Shown here: in pieces, positions 17,847-25,804 of the stretch
How the letters are laid out: every line of letters starts with the position of its first letter
Position numbering within the stretch: the stretch's first letter is position 1
DNA from: an uncultured bacterium
GTDB lineage: Bacteria > Bacillota > Clostridia > Lachnospirales > Lachnospiraceae
Assembly (NCBI GenBank): GCA_905215405.1
Contig: CAJMQE010000001.1
Coordinates: forward strand, 41,996-105,995
Length of the DNA stretch: 64,000 nt
Direction: 5' to 3'
Translations under genes and position numbers: made by a program
Notes under the pieces: generated by a model
Database searches by the model: none
What the model was told of the DNA's origin: nothing
The model's input: the letters and a program-made list of their open reading frames with translations, nothing else

Positions 17847-17874
17847 ATTATATTCCTTTTCCATATCATGTCTA
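17847..17874 (-). promoter_or_regulatory. Promoter of the kinase-araD operon
   Basis: Minus-strand TAGACA (17869-17874), 16-bp spacer, TATAAT (17847-17852). Candidate operators lie directly downstream. Confidence 0.65.
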
Positions 17875-17984
17875 CTGAAAAATAGTCCTATCTTTTACCC
17901 AAAAAAGACACCGTATCTTCCATTTCTGAAAGACACAGTGCCATTTCTATATAATACTATATCATTGTTCTATTGTTATCTTAC

Positions 17985-18118
17985 CTGTGGTATCGCTACA
18001 TCTGATGTTTTGCACAATTCAAGGTATTGCCGCACCTGAGGTTTTGCTAGATTCAAGGCATTGCCACGCCTGAGGTTTTGCCACATTCAAGGCATTGCCA
18101 CATCTGAAGTATTACCAC
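17985..18118. repeat. Tandem repeat array, about 34-bp unit, downstream of the LCP gene
   Basis: Four imperfect head-to-tail copies of a unit containing GAGGTTTTGC, ATTCAAGGCATTGCC and CAC. The two central copies differ at only a few positions; the outer ones are more diverged. The array starts about 20 bp past the LCP stop codon and no spacers separate the copies, so it is not a CRISPR. No function evident. Confidence 0.75.
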
Positions 18119-18140
18119 AAACGAGCTAATTGCAGTTTTC

Positions 18141-19664
18141 TTACTGCTGACCAAGGCTGTCTACATATTCCTGTACATCAAATACTTCGCCATTTGAGAT
18201 CTTCGTCATCAGATCTTTTGCAATGCTGACCGTATTATCATCAGGAACTACGACAGACAGATTTGCTTTGCCCCAAGTTGAATATTTTGTCGTTGGTGTA
18301 CCACTTACACTGTAAGTCTGAATATTCCATGGTGTGGAATCAGATAAAATACCTTTTACAAGTGCAGTAATTGTGCTACTTGGCATATTTGTCACAAAGA
18401 AGTCTGAAATAGAATCCATGACTTTTGCATAGTTCGTAATAATTGCTGGTGATGTCACTTTATTGAAGAGACCTTCAAGTGCAAGCATTTCATTTCTGCC
18501 TCGCTGGAAATCTCCGTCGGCAAATCCATGTCGTTCCCTGCAGAATGCAAGTGTCTGCTCACCATTGACATCATTTTCACCTACTACATACGTATATGGA
18601 ATTGGTGAAGTATCCTTTGTAGTTGTAAATGCAACATCGGAATTAATTGTAATTCCACCGAGCGCATCGACAATGTTAATTGTACCTGTAAAGTTGACCT
18701 TTACATAGTAATCGACCGTAATACCATATAACTTTGAAAGTGCGGTAATTGAACCATCAATACCAAAGTTACCTGCATGTGTCAGCTTATCCATTCCTGT
18801 TGTACCCTGCAGATTATCCAGCATAATGTAATAATCTCTAGGTGTGGATAACAGAAGGATCTGTCTTGTCTTTGGATTTACTGTTGCAATGATATTAACA
18901 TCATTACGACCAGATGATGCGATTGCACCTTCCTGATCATTACCTGCTACATAAACTGTAAATGGTTCTTCGTTAACACGTTTATCAGAAGAACTCAGTT
19001 TCACTGTCGTCTGCAGTGTAAATGAATCTATGATCTTCGTATTATTAGAGAAATCTGCATCTACCTCTTCCATATTCGGACGGTATGCTTCATTCAAAAT
19101 GATCGCCTGAATCTTCTGATTATTTAAGGCATCATTTAATTGCTGCCAATCATCATATGGAGTCACAGCTATACTAGAACCCAGCTTTTCATTGATCTTG
19201 GAAATAGCAGTTGTCATGTTGGTATTATCAATACCTTCCACATAACCGAACTGATAGCTCTTTGCGTCCGAAAGTGAAGTTGCCGGATCATCCTTCTGAA
19301 CAACGACTGACAATTCCTGGCTTTCTGTCTTAACGCCTGCAATTGAGTTCAACATGTCGTTTGTCTTACCGACATACAGACACCCCATTACGAACAGCGC
19401 GGACAGCAGCACTGACAGAATCTTACCGATCACATGAGAACTTGTAAACTGCGATACGACGTTATAAGCAGTGATCAATGCAATAATGGCAGCTCCAATG
19501 AGCATATACTTCATAGGAATTACATTTAAATTAAATAACATTCCCATAAATGCAAGTGCCGTCAGAATCTGAATAAAATTCAATCCAAGACCGACTTTTC
19601 TCCATAGAGCCTTTTGCTTTTTCTTCTTGTTTTTTGTACTCTTATCCGATGTTTTACCCATCAT
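18141..19664 (-). CDS. LytR-CpsA-Psr (LCP) family protein with extra extracellular domain
   Basis: 507 residues: a Lys-rich cytoplasmic start, three membrane segments within residues 25-105, an alpha/beta domain at about 115-235 resembling a small solute-binding-type domain (YQFGYVEGIDNTNMTTAI...), then the LCP domain from about 250. LCP landmarks are IIATVNPKTRQILLLSTPRDYYI, DKLTHAGNFG, a DALGGI segment and the conserved CRERH...FQRGRNEM with its pyrophosphate-binding arginines. LCP enzymes attach wall teichoic acid or capsule-type polymers to peptidoglycan outside the membrane. GAGGAAATA precedes the start ATG. Monocistronic as far as visible. Confidence 0.9.
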   Translation of the reverse strand: MMGKTSDKSTKNKKKKQKALWRKVGLGLNFIQILTALAFMGMLFNLNVIPMKYMLIGAAIIALITAYNVVSQFTSSHVIGKILSVLLSALFVMGCLYVGKTNDMLNSIAGVKTESQELSVVVQKDDPATSLSDAKSYQFGYVEGIDNTNMTTAISKINEKLGSSIAVTPYDDWQQLNDALNNQKIQAIILNEAYRPNMEEVDADFSNNTKIIDSFTLQTTVKLSSSDKRVNEEPFTVYVAGNDQEGAIASSGRNDVNIIATVNPKTRQILLLSTPRDYYIMLDNLQGTTGMDKLTHAGNFGIDGSITALSKLYGITVDYYVKVNFTGTINIVDALGGITINSDVAFTTTKDTSPIPYTYVVGENDVNGEQTLAFCRERHGFADGDFQRGRNEMLALEGLFNKVTSPAIITNYAKVMDSISDFFVTNMPSSTITALVKGILSDSTPWNIQTYSVSGTPTTKYSTWGKANLSVVVPDDNTVSIAKDLMTKISNGEVFDVQEYVDSLGQQ

Positions 19665-19826
19665 TATTTCCTCTCAGTTTATTTATAAAATATATAAAAT
19701 ATTGACCTATCGTCAGTAAAACTTAGCATAAACATTTTTAAGTATACCATATTTTCGACATATATTGATAGTTAATTTATAAATATTCTATAAATTCTAA
19801 CAGAGAATCAAAAATTTCTACTATGG

Positions 19827-20267
19827 TCAGTTTTTCATATTTTTGTGAATTCTCCAGACACAAAGCAGTACCAGTGGTACCCAGATGCAATACATGATCA
19901 GCCAGTACCATGCTGCTGTTACCGGTTTTGCTGAACGCATATTATCTCCGTAATAATAGAGTTTCAGGACTCCTTTTTTGGCACTAATGAATGTATCATT
20001 CACATTGATGTAATATTTGTTGCCCTGATCATCCTGAATCTCAACACTTTTTTCATCTCCTGTATATTCTGCCTCCACACAGTTCTCATTCAATACCAGA
20101 AGAATTTCTTTACCGCTCATAAAAATCGTCATAACCAGGCAAAGAAACATAAATACCCCGAGAATGATCCAGATCTTTGATTGTGACCAGTTCTCTTTTC
20201 TCTGTTCCGCTTCGCTCATATGATAGTCATCTGATGAGTCAAAGCCTTCAAAACCCATATTTACCAT
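19827..20267 (-). CDS. Hypothetical two-segment membrane protein
   Basis: 146 residues: an acidic N-terminal cytoplasmic part (about 30 residues), a membrane segment (IWIILGVFMFLCLVMTIFMS), an extracellular beta-rich domain of about 60 residues (EILLVLNENCVEAEYTG... to GVLKLYYYGDN), and a C-terminal membrane segment followed by a basic tail. I do not recognise the family. A start further upstream at 20363 is possible, but AAAGGTG before the ATG at 20267 is better. It is separated by 124 bp from the cytochrome-like gene upstream and may be its last co-transcribed gene. Confidence 0.65.
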   Translation of the reverse strand: MVNMGFEGFDSSDDYHMSEAEQRKENWSQSKIWIILGVFMFLCLVMTIFMSGKEILLVLNENCVEAEYTGDEKSVEIQDDQGNKYYINVNDTFISAKKGVLKLYYYGDNMRSAKPVTAAWYWLIMYCIWVPLVLLCVWRIHKNMKN

Positions 20268-20390
20268 AATAAGTTCACCTTTCTGATTAATCAGAACTTT
20301 TTCCTTCTCCAAAAAAATTCTGTGATAAATATTATACCTTTTTAGAGAATACAAGTAAATCATCAGATGGCATTTTTTACTAATTTTCTA

Positions 20391-21110
20391 TTACTTCGAT
20401 CTTGTCTTTTGCGTTTTCTTTTTCTTTATGTATAGTACTGTCTTTCTCACGTAAAATGTAACAAAAACAAAACATGCCATAATCGCCACGTAATTGAGTA
20501 CGAACAGCCAGAGTGGCACTTTAAAATTAAAGAATACGAACATCTGCTTGGCAAAAAGGTAAGAAGCTATCTTTTCCTGCTGGAACTGATATGCCCCATA
20601 TACAGCGATCACAAGCGCAAGCGCACGAAAAAGCCAGACCAGTATATTGTAAATTGCCTTTTTTTCAGCAAAGATTTTTCGTCCCATTTTTCCTGCTGCA
20701 CCTACCATCATGCTCCAATGGAGTCCCAGATGAACTGAGATCAGTACAAAATTCCAGTATGCGGCAAGCATATGCAGTTTTCTTACCATAACGACACTAA
20801 CACTGATATTTACCCAGCTAAATACATAACGTGACATTATAATTCCGGTAATCATAGATATCATCATTCCTGCAAAAATCAGAATATTGATGACCAGCGT
20901 TAGAATTCGATAACCTTTATATCTGCCCTTGAACAAATTTTTGTGCCATGCACCATTTAAGACATGATGCAGCACAAAGAGCAGGAACATCGCTGTTCCG
21001 AGCCACTCATGCGTCTGTGGTCCCGCCAGCATATATGACATCAGTAGCATCAGAACAATGGTCATAGCGAGATCTACGACCATCTTTATGATTGGTTTTA
21101 TTTTTTTCAT
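20391..21110 (-). CDS. DUF4405-type b-cytochrome-like membrane protein
   Basis: 239 residues with about five to six membrane segments. Conserved histidines fall inside membrane helices: TAMFLLFVLHHVLNGAWH, RKLHMLAAYW and ISVHLGLHW. This is the arrangement of DUF4405 proteins, thought to bind b-type heme like cytochrome b561 or ferric reductases. It follows the flavodoxin lipoprotein gene with a 10-bp gap, so a membrane electron path from heme to an extracellular flavodoxin is a reasonable inference. AAGGATG precedes the ATG. A very basic C-terminal tail (KKKKTQKTRSK) orients it to the cytoplasm. Confidence 0.8.
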   Translation of the reverse strand: MKKIKPIIKMVVDLAMTIVLMLLMSYMLAGPQTHEWLGTAMFLLFVLHHVLNGAWHKNLFKGRYKGYRILTLVINILIFAGMMISMITGIIMSRYVFSWVNISVSVVMVRKLHMLAAYWNFVLISVHLGLHWSMMVGAAGKMGRKIFAEKKAIYNILVWLFRALALVIAVYGAYQFQQEKIASYLFAKQMFVFFNFKVPLWLFVLNYVAIMACFVFVTFYVRKTVLYIKKKKTQKTRSK

Positions 21111-21120
21111 TTTTCATCCT

Positions 21121-21849
21121 TTACTTATTGTTAATTCCAGTTTTTTCTAACCATGATGAAATATCTGGAGCTGCATCTACAACGCTCTCCTGTGCAATTG
21201 CAAGTCCCTCTGTAACTGTTGCCTGTGGTTCAGCCTTTTTAATTGCTGCGACTGTGTCGACCAGCCCACTTCCACCTGATGTTGCAACTGGTGCAATTGT
21301 TTTGCCTGAAAAATCATACTGATCTAAAAATGTATATACAGCCATTGGCATATCATACCACCATGTAGGGAACAGCAAGATTACTGTATCATATTGGTCC
21401 AGATTGGTTATTTCAGAAGCAAGCTCTGGTCTCAGCTGATTTTTTCCATCCTCTAATGCCTGCTGTACAAATCCGCCATCATAATCTGGTGAATACTGTT
21501 CTTTGGTAAGAATAGAAAATACATCTGCACCCGTCTGTTCTTTCAACATATCTGCCACAATGTCATTATTTCCTCTGCGTTTGCCATCTACAACTGTAAC
21601 ACTGGCTGATGCCATAGCGTCTGCATACTGATTTGACATGATATTTTCTCCATCTGTATTATCAAAATAGGAAAAATAAGCGACCAGAATGTGATTACTG
21701 CTATCCCCGCCTCCCTGAAATTCTACCTGTGCTGCTGTCTGTGCTGTTGTACTATTTGTCGCATCCGATCCAGTTTTTTTCGTACCACAGGAAACCAGCA
21801 TCACTGCTGCTGTGCAAAGTGCCATTATTGTTATTAATTTTTTTCTCAT
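21121..21849 (-). CDS. Flavodoxin-like lipoprotein
   Basis: 242 residues. A lipoprotein signal with lipobox LVSC (Cys 21) is followed by a Ser/Thr-rich linker and a flavodoxin fold (Flavodoxin_4 type): ILVAYFSYFDNTDG holds the start of the FMN phosphate loop, LFPTWWYDMPMAV the second flavin loop and APVATSGGSGLVD the third. It is therefore exported and tethered to the outside of the membrane, where it may carry electrons or reduce quinones. It lies 55 bp after the aldo/keto reductase and 10 bp before the DUF4405 gene, in the MerR-promoter operon. Confidence 0.88.
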   Translation of the reverse strand: MRKKLITIMALCTAAVMLVSCGTKKTGSDATNSTTAQTAAQVEFQGGGDSSNHILVAYFSYFDNTDGENIMSNQYADAMASASVTVVDGKRRGNNDIVADMLKEQTGADVFSILTKEQYSPDYDGGFVQQALEDGKNQLRPELASEITNLDQYDTVILLFPTWWYDMPMAVYTFLDQYDFSGKTIAPVATSGGSGLVDTVAAIKKAEPQATVTEGLAIAQESVVDAAPDISSWLEKTGINNK

Positions 21850-21903
21850 CTTTTTTCCCTCTCTCTTTTATCTGTAATTATTGTGCATGTTACCTGCCTG
21901 ATG

Positions 21904-22878
21904 TTATTCCTCTGGCAATGCTCCGACTATCTTATGTCTTGCATATGCCTCTTCCAGGTAGGACATGTCTTCATCTGCAAGTGTCAGATCTACAGCTTTG
22001 ACCGCATCATCAAAATGTGGCATACTCGTTGCACCAACGATTGGTGCCGTAACCCCTTTTCCATACTGCCAAGCCAGAGCGATCTGAGACATTGAAACAC
22101 CATATTTTTCTGATAATTCTTCTACTCTTTTTATGATCTGAAGATCATTTTCCATTGCCTGATCATATTTTTTACGGATTGTCTTATCTGTTTGACTACG
22201 TTTGGAATCCGTTGTCCATCCAGCATGGGTCAGATGTCCTCCAGCCAGCGGACTATAAGGGATTCTTGCCACATTGTACTGCTCGCAGATTGGGATCAGC
22301 TCTCTTTCATCCTCTCTGTACAACAGATTATAGTGATTCTGCATCGTAGAAAAGAGCGTCCATCCATTCTTTTCTGCTGCGACCTGCATGTTATGGAACT
22401 GATATCCATACATGGCAGATGCGCCAATTGCGCGTACTTTTCCTGCTTTGACAAGCGCATCCAATGCTTCCATGGTCTCTTCTATCGGCGTATCATAGTC
22501 GAAACGGTGAATCTGATACAGATCGAGATAATCTGTTCCCAGTCTTTTTAATGTGCCGTCTATTTCTCTATTTATTGCTTCCTTTGAAAGTTTTCCATCA
22601 TTAAAATAGACTTTGGATGCCAGCACGACCTTTTCCCGTTCCACTCCAAGTTCCTTTAATGCCTTTCCAATATATTCTTCACTAGTTCCATGAGAATAGC
22701 AATTCGCACTATCAATAAAATTCACACCAAGTTCCAGTGCGTGGGCGATCATCGCTGTGGTATGCTCCTGATCCAAAGTCCAGAGATGAAAGTCTTCTGT
22801 GGCTTTTCCAAATGACATCCCTCCTACGCAGAGCTTTGAGACCTGAATTCCTGTATTTCCCAATTGTGTATACTTCAT
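21904..22878 (-). CDS. Aldo/keto reductase
   Basis: 324 residues with the (beta/alpha)8 AKR fold. The catalytic tetrad is readable: Asp in NFIDSANCYS, Tyr shortly after it, Lys in VLASKVYF and His in DLYQIHRFD. NADPH contacts appear near the C-terminus (APIVGATSM). It reduces aldehydes or ketones; sequence is closest to the YajO/IolS-like group. GAGGT lies only 2-3 nt before a first ATG (22884) and 9 nt before the second (22878), so the latter is chosen. First gene of an operon with the flavodoxin lipoprotein and DUF4405 protein, under the 19-bp-spacer promoter. Confidence 0.92.
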   Translation of the reverse strand: MKYTQLGNTGIQVSKLCVGGMSFGKATEDFHLWTLDQEHTTAMIAHALELGVNFIDSANCYSHGTSEEYIGKALKELGVEREKVVLASKVYFNDGKLSKEAINREIDGTLKRLGTDYLDLYQIHRFDYDTPIEETMEALDALVKAGKVRAIGASAMYGYQFHNMQVAAEKNGWTLFSTMQNHYNLLYREDERELIPICEQYNVARIPYSPLAGGHLTHAGWTTDSKRSQTDKTIRKKYDQAMENDLQIIKRVEELSEKYGVSMSQIALAWQYGKGVTAPIVGATSMPHFDDAVKAVDLTLADEDMSYLEEAYARHKIVGALPEE

Positions 22879-22978
22879 ATTCATTTACCTCGCATAAATA
22901 TAGTAGTAATATTTAACGTCCCTCTCCAGGGACACGTCTTAATACCAGTTTCTCTTTTTAAAACGTTACCTTGCCCAT

Positions 22979-23009
22979 ATTATAGATGCTGGAGTTTACT
23001 CTAAGTCAA
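22979..23009 (-). promoter_or_regulatory. MerR-type promoter with 19-bp spacer and dyad operator
   Basis: Minus-strand TTGACT (23004-23009), spacer of exactly 19 bp, TATAAT (22979-22984). The spacer holds the dyad TAGAGTAAACTCCA, the hallmark of MerR-family (AdhR/NmlR-like) control, in which the regulator untwists an over-long spacer. A GTCCCT...AGGGAC hairpin lies in the leader before the aldo/keto reductase. No merR gene is present in the window. Confidence 0.75.
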
Positions 23010-23028
23010 GGCTAAATCTATATTTTAC

Positions 23029-23108
23029 AAAAAAAGAACGCACTGATCTGCTTGGGCGCTCCCCCGCTGTATCTTGTGGGATCGGCTCCTGCAGATAAGT
23101 ACGTTCTT
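23029..23108 (-). terminator. Long terminator hairpin after groEL
   Basis: A stem of about 18 bp with one mismatch and one wobble pair joins 23091-23108 to 23034-23051, followed by a run of T on the minus strand. The loop of about 38 nt is GC-rich and can fold further. It starts about 40 bp beyond the groEL stop and ends just before the MerR-type promoter. Confidence 0.7.
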
Positions 23109-23146
23109 ATCCTTCCATTACTCTATTCTTTTCTATAAATTTATAA

Positions 23147-24763
23147 TTACATCATTGGCTGCTGCATAGCTGGATTTGCAGCCTTTTCATCTTTCTTTGC
23201 TGCTACGACTGCTTCAGTTGTCAGTAATGTTGAAGCTACACTTGATGCATTTTCAAGAGCACTTCTTGTTACTTTGACTGGATCAATAATACCACTCTCA
23301 ATCATATCAACATATTCACCAGTATAAGCGTTAAATCCCATACCTGTTTTACTGTTCTTAACTTCATTTACAACGACCGCACCTTCATAACCGGCATTCT
23401 TAGAGATCGTAAGAAGTGGAGATTCCAGAGCCTTGAGTATAATGTTGGCACCAGTCTTTTCATCACCTGCCAGTGTTTCGGCCAGTTTCTTAACTTCCTG
23501 TGTTGCATGAATATAAGCAGAACCACCACCTGCAATAATTCCTTCTTCAACTGCAGCCTTTGTCGCATTGATTGCATCCTCCATGCGGAGTTTAGCTTCC
23601 TTCATTTCTGTTTCTGTTGCAGCACCAACTCTGACTACAGCTACACCGCCTGCCATCTTGGCCAGTCTTTCCTGTAATTTTTCCTTATCAAATGAAGATG
23701 TTGTTTCTGCGAGCTGTTTCTTGATCTTTGAAATTCTGTCATTGATCTGTTCTTTCTCTCCACAGCCATCAACAATTGTTGTCGTTTCCTTCTTTACAGT
23801 AACTGATTTTGCACGGCCGAGCTGTTCCATCTTGGTATCTTTTAATGCCAGACCAACTTCTTCTGAAATAACCATACCACCTGTCAGAATTGCTATATCC
23901 TGTAACATTTCTTTTCTACGGTCACCATATCCAGGTGCTTTGACTGCAACAACGTTAAAGGTACCACGTAATTTATTTACAATTAATGTTGAAAGTGCCT
24001 CTCCATCTACATCTTCAGCAACGATCAACAGCTGTTTGCCTGATTTTACGATTTCTTCCAGCAGTGGAAGGATTTCCTGAATACTTGAAATCTTCTTATC
24101 TGTAATCAGAATATATGGATCTTCCATTCTGGCTTCCATTTTTTCTGTATCTGTTACCATGTATGAGGAAATGTATCCTCTATCGAACTGCATGCCCTGT
24201 ACAACATCAAGTTCCGTTTTCATTGTCTTGGATTCTTCAATGGAAATAACACCGTTGTCACTTACTTTTTCCATTGCATCTGCTACCATCTGACCAACTT
24301 CTTCACTGCCTGATGAAATGGTTGCGACTTTTGCGATATGTGATTTTCCATTGACTGGCTGACTCATTTCCTTTAATGATTTAACCGCACATTCTGTTGC
24401 TTTCTTCATACCTTTTCTGATAATGATCGGATTAGCTCCTGCTGCCAGATTCTTCATACCTTCATTGATCATTGCCTGTGCAAGAACTGTTGCTGTTGTA
24501 GTACCATCACCGGCAACATCATTTGTCTTTGTTGCAACTTCTTTGACAAGCTGTGCACCCATATTTTCAAATGGATTTTCCAGTTCTATTTCCTTCGCGA
24601 TGGAAACACCGTCGTTCGTAATCAGTGGACTGCCAAAACCTTTATCAAGAACAACATTTCTGCCCTTAGGTCCTAATGTAACTTTTACTGTATCTGCTAA
24701 CTGATTGACACCAGCTTCAAGAGCTTTTCTGGCATCAACATCATATTTAATCTCTTTTGCCAT
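23147..24763 (-). CDS. groEL: Chaperonin GroEL (Hsp60)
   Basis: 538 residues, full length. It forms the 14-mer ATP-driven folding chamber in the cytoplasm with GroES. Typical segments are present: KVTLGPKGRNVVLDK, the ATP motif NDVAGDGTTTATVLAQA with catalytic Asp, RGYISSYMVTD in the apical domain and AAVEEGIIAGGG. The C-terminus ends NPAMQQPMM instead of the usual GGM repeats; shortened tails occur in some Clostridia. AAGGAGG precedes the ATG. It follows groES by 130 bp and is terminated by the hairpin at 23029-23108. Confidence 0.98.
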   Translation of the reverse strand: MAKEIKYDVDARKALEAGVNQLADTVKVTLGPKGRNVVLDKGFGSPLITNDGVSIAKEIELENPFENMGAQLVKEVATKTNDVAGDGTTTATVLAQAMINEGMKNLAAGANPIIIRKGMKKATECAVKSLKEMSQPVNGKSHIAKVATISSGSEEVGQMVADAMEKVSDNGVISIEESKTMKTELDVVQGMQFDRGYISSYMVTDTEKMEARMEDPYILITDKKISSIQEILPLLEEIVKSGKQLLIVAEDVDGEALSTLIVNKLRGTFNVVAVKAPGYGDRRKEMLQDIAILTGGMVISEEVGLALKDTKMEQLGRAKSVTVKKETTTIVDGCGEKEQINDRISKIKKQLAETTSSFDKEKLQERLAKMAGGVAVVRVGAATETEMKEAKLRMEDAINATKAAVEEGIIAGGGSAYIHATQEVKKLAETLAGDEKTGANIILKALESPLLTISKNAGYEGAVVVNEVKNSKTGMGFNAYTGEYVDMIESGIIDPVKVTRSALENASSVASTLLTTEAVVAAKKDEKAANPAMQQPMM

Positions 24764-24893
24764 AACTTATTTCCTCCTTAATTGTGTACGTATGCTGACT
24801 ATCTCTTAAGTCTGTATCGCAGACTTTAACACGTTCTGTTCTGCGTTTTACCATTTTGTTATCAGGCCTCTGTACTGTGCCTGCTTCACTATA

Positions 24894-25178
24894 TTATTTT
24901 ACAAGTGCGAAGATATCGCTCTGCTTTACGATCATATATTCCACATCATCCAGTTTTACGGAAGTTCCGGCATATTTTGAATAAATTACCTGATCTCCTT
25001 CTTTGACCTGCATCTTTACCTCTTTACCATCTATCATGCCACCTGGTCCTACTGCTACAACTACCGCTTCCTGTGGCTTTTCCTGAGAAGCAGTCGTCAA
25101 AATAATACCCGATTTGGTTGTTTCAGCCGCTTCTTTCTGTTTTAACACTACCTTATCTCCTAATGGTTTCAATGTCAT
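24894..25178 (-). CDS. groES: Co-chaperonin GroES (Hsp10)
   Basis: 94 residues, the normal length. It caps the GroEL ring. The N-terminus MTLKPLGDKVVLKQ, the mobile loop ETTKSGIILTTASQEKPQ and the C-terminal YSKYAGTSVKLDDVEYMI are all standard. The gene is first in the groESL operon behind the CIRCE-containing promoter. The 130-bp gap before groEL contains no clear terminator. Confidence 0.98.
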   Translation of the reverse strand: MTLKPLGDKVVLKQKEAAETTKSGIILTTASQEKPQEAVVVAVGPGGMIDGKEVKMQVKEGDQVIYSKYAGTSVKLDDVEYMIVKQSDIFALVK

Positions 25179-25211
25179 ACTGCATCCTTCTTTCTATAAT
25201 TTGTTATATAT

Positions 25212-25254
25212 GTTATAGAACTTTCTGTTAGCAATGTCAAGAGGCGAGTGCTAA
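25212..25254 (-). promoter_or_regulatory. groESL promoter with CIRCE operator (HrcA site)
   Basis: CIRCE lies at 25228-25254: one arm GAGTGCTAA is perfect, the spacer is 9 bp, the other arm reads TTAGCAATG against TTAGCACTC (6 of 9). On the minus strand TTGACA (25235-25240) lies inside CIRCE, followed by a 17-bp spacer and TATAAC (25212-25217). HrcA would block the -35 region; hrcA is not in the window. Confidence 0.85.
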
Positions 25255-25275
25255 TTTTTATTAAAACTTTGCGTC

Positions 25276-25680
25276 ATGCTTTCAGCATTCTCCTATGCAG
25301 GAATGATTCTATTTAATAAAAAGGCACAAAAAATAACAGGCATAGAGAATTCTGTGCTTCAACTTCTCTGTGCCTGCATTACTGTTGTTCTATTTGTCGG
25401 AATAAAACAGGGAATACATGTTTCAATTACTTTCCACAATGTAATTCCTATCTTGTGGTTAGGTGTAATCAATACTGGTCTTAGTTGCTATCTTTATTTT
25501 TCTTCTGTATCTAAACTGCCTGTGCAGACTGTTGCAATATGCGGCTATCTGGAGCCTGTTTCTGCTTGTTTTATGTCTTTTATTATCTTACAAGAACAAA
25601 TGACTATTTTGCAAATAACTGGAGCAATTCTCATTATTTTAGGAGCAATTTATGGAGAAACGCAAAAGAAGCAAATTTAA
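25276..25680 (+). pseudogene. 5'-truncated EamA/DMT-family transporter remnant
   Basis: 134 residues corresponding to only the C-terminal EamA repeat of a drug/metabolite transporter (normally about 290 residues, two repeats, ten helices). It begins inside a helix (LSAFSYAGMILFNKKA) and ends with the usual last helices (VAICGYLEPVSACFMSFI, ITGAILIILGAIYG). No ribosome site precedes the first ATG and a stop codon lies 21 bp upstream, within CIRCE. The first half therefore seems deleted, with the break falling between the groESL promoter and this remnant. It is one of few plus-strand reading frames here. A functional half-size protein is possible but unlikely. Confidence 0.7.
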
Positions 25681-25687
25681 AATCATC

Positions 25688-25787
25688 TCTGCGACAAATC
25701 CACGATTTCCATAACAGAAGGCGTACGAATTCGTACGCCTTCTAATCTATTCTATGTCGCAATATGAAGATTTTAATTTGTCGCAGA
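25688..25787. repeat. Nested inverted repeats with a 28-bp perfect palindrome
   Basis: 25716-25743 is a perfect palindrome (AGAAGGCGTACGAA and its complement) with no loop. It is enclosed by a further 12-bp inverted repeat, TCTGCGACAAAT at 25688-25699 and its complement at 25776-25787. The element sits between the converging DMT remnant and mutM, so it could serve as a bidirectional terminator, or it may be a small MITE-like element. T-tracts beside the central stem are poor. Confidence 0.65.
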
Positions 25788-25804
25788 AATCACTTATTCG
25801 TAAC

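Noticed and set aside
17985..18118. CRISPR array
   Set aside because: Copies are directly adjacent with no unique spacers, the unit is not palindromic, and no cas gene is present.
22900..22980. Riboswitch in the aldo/keto reductase leader
   Set aside because: The only structure is a 6-bp GTCCCT/AGGGAC hairpin; the MerR-type promoter explains regulation better.
23568..24080. 170-codon plus-strand open frame opposite groEL
   Set aside because: Antisense shadow of a highly conserved gene, Ser/Thr-rich as expected from reversed codons.
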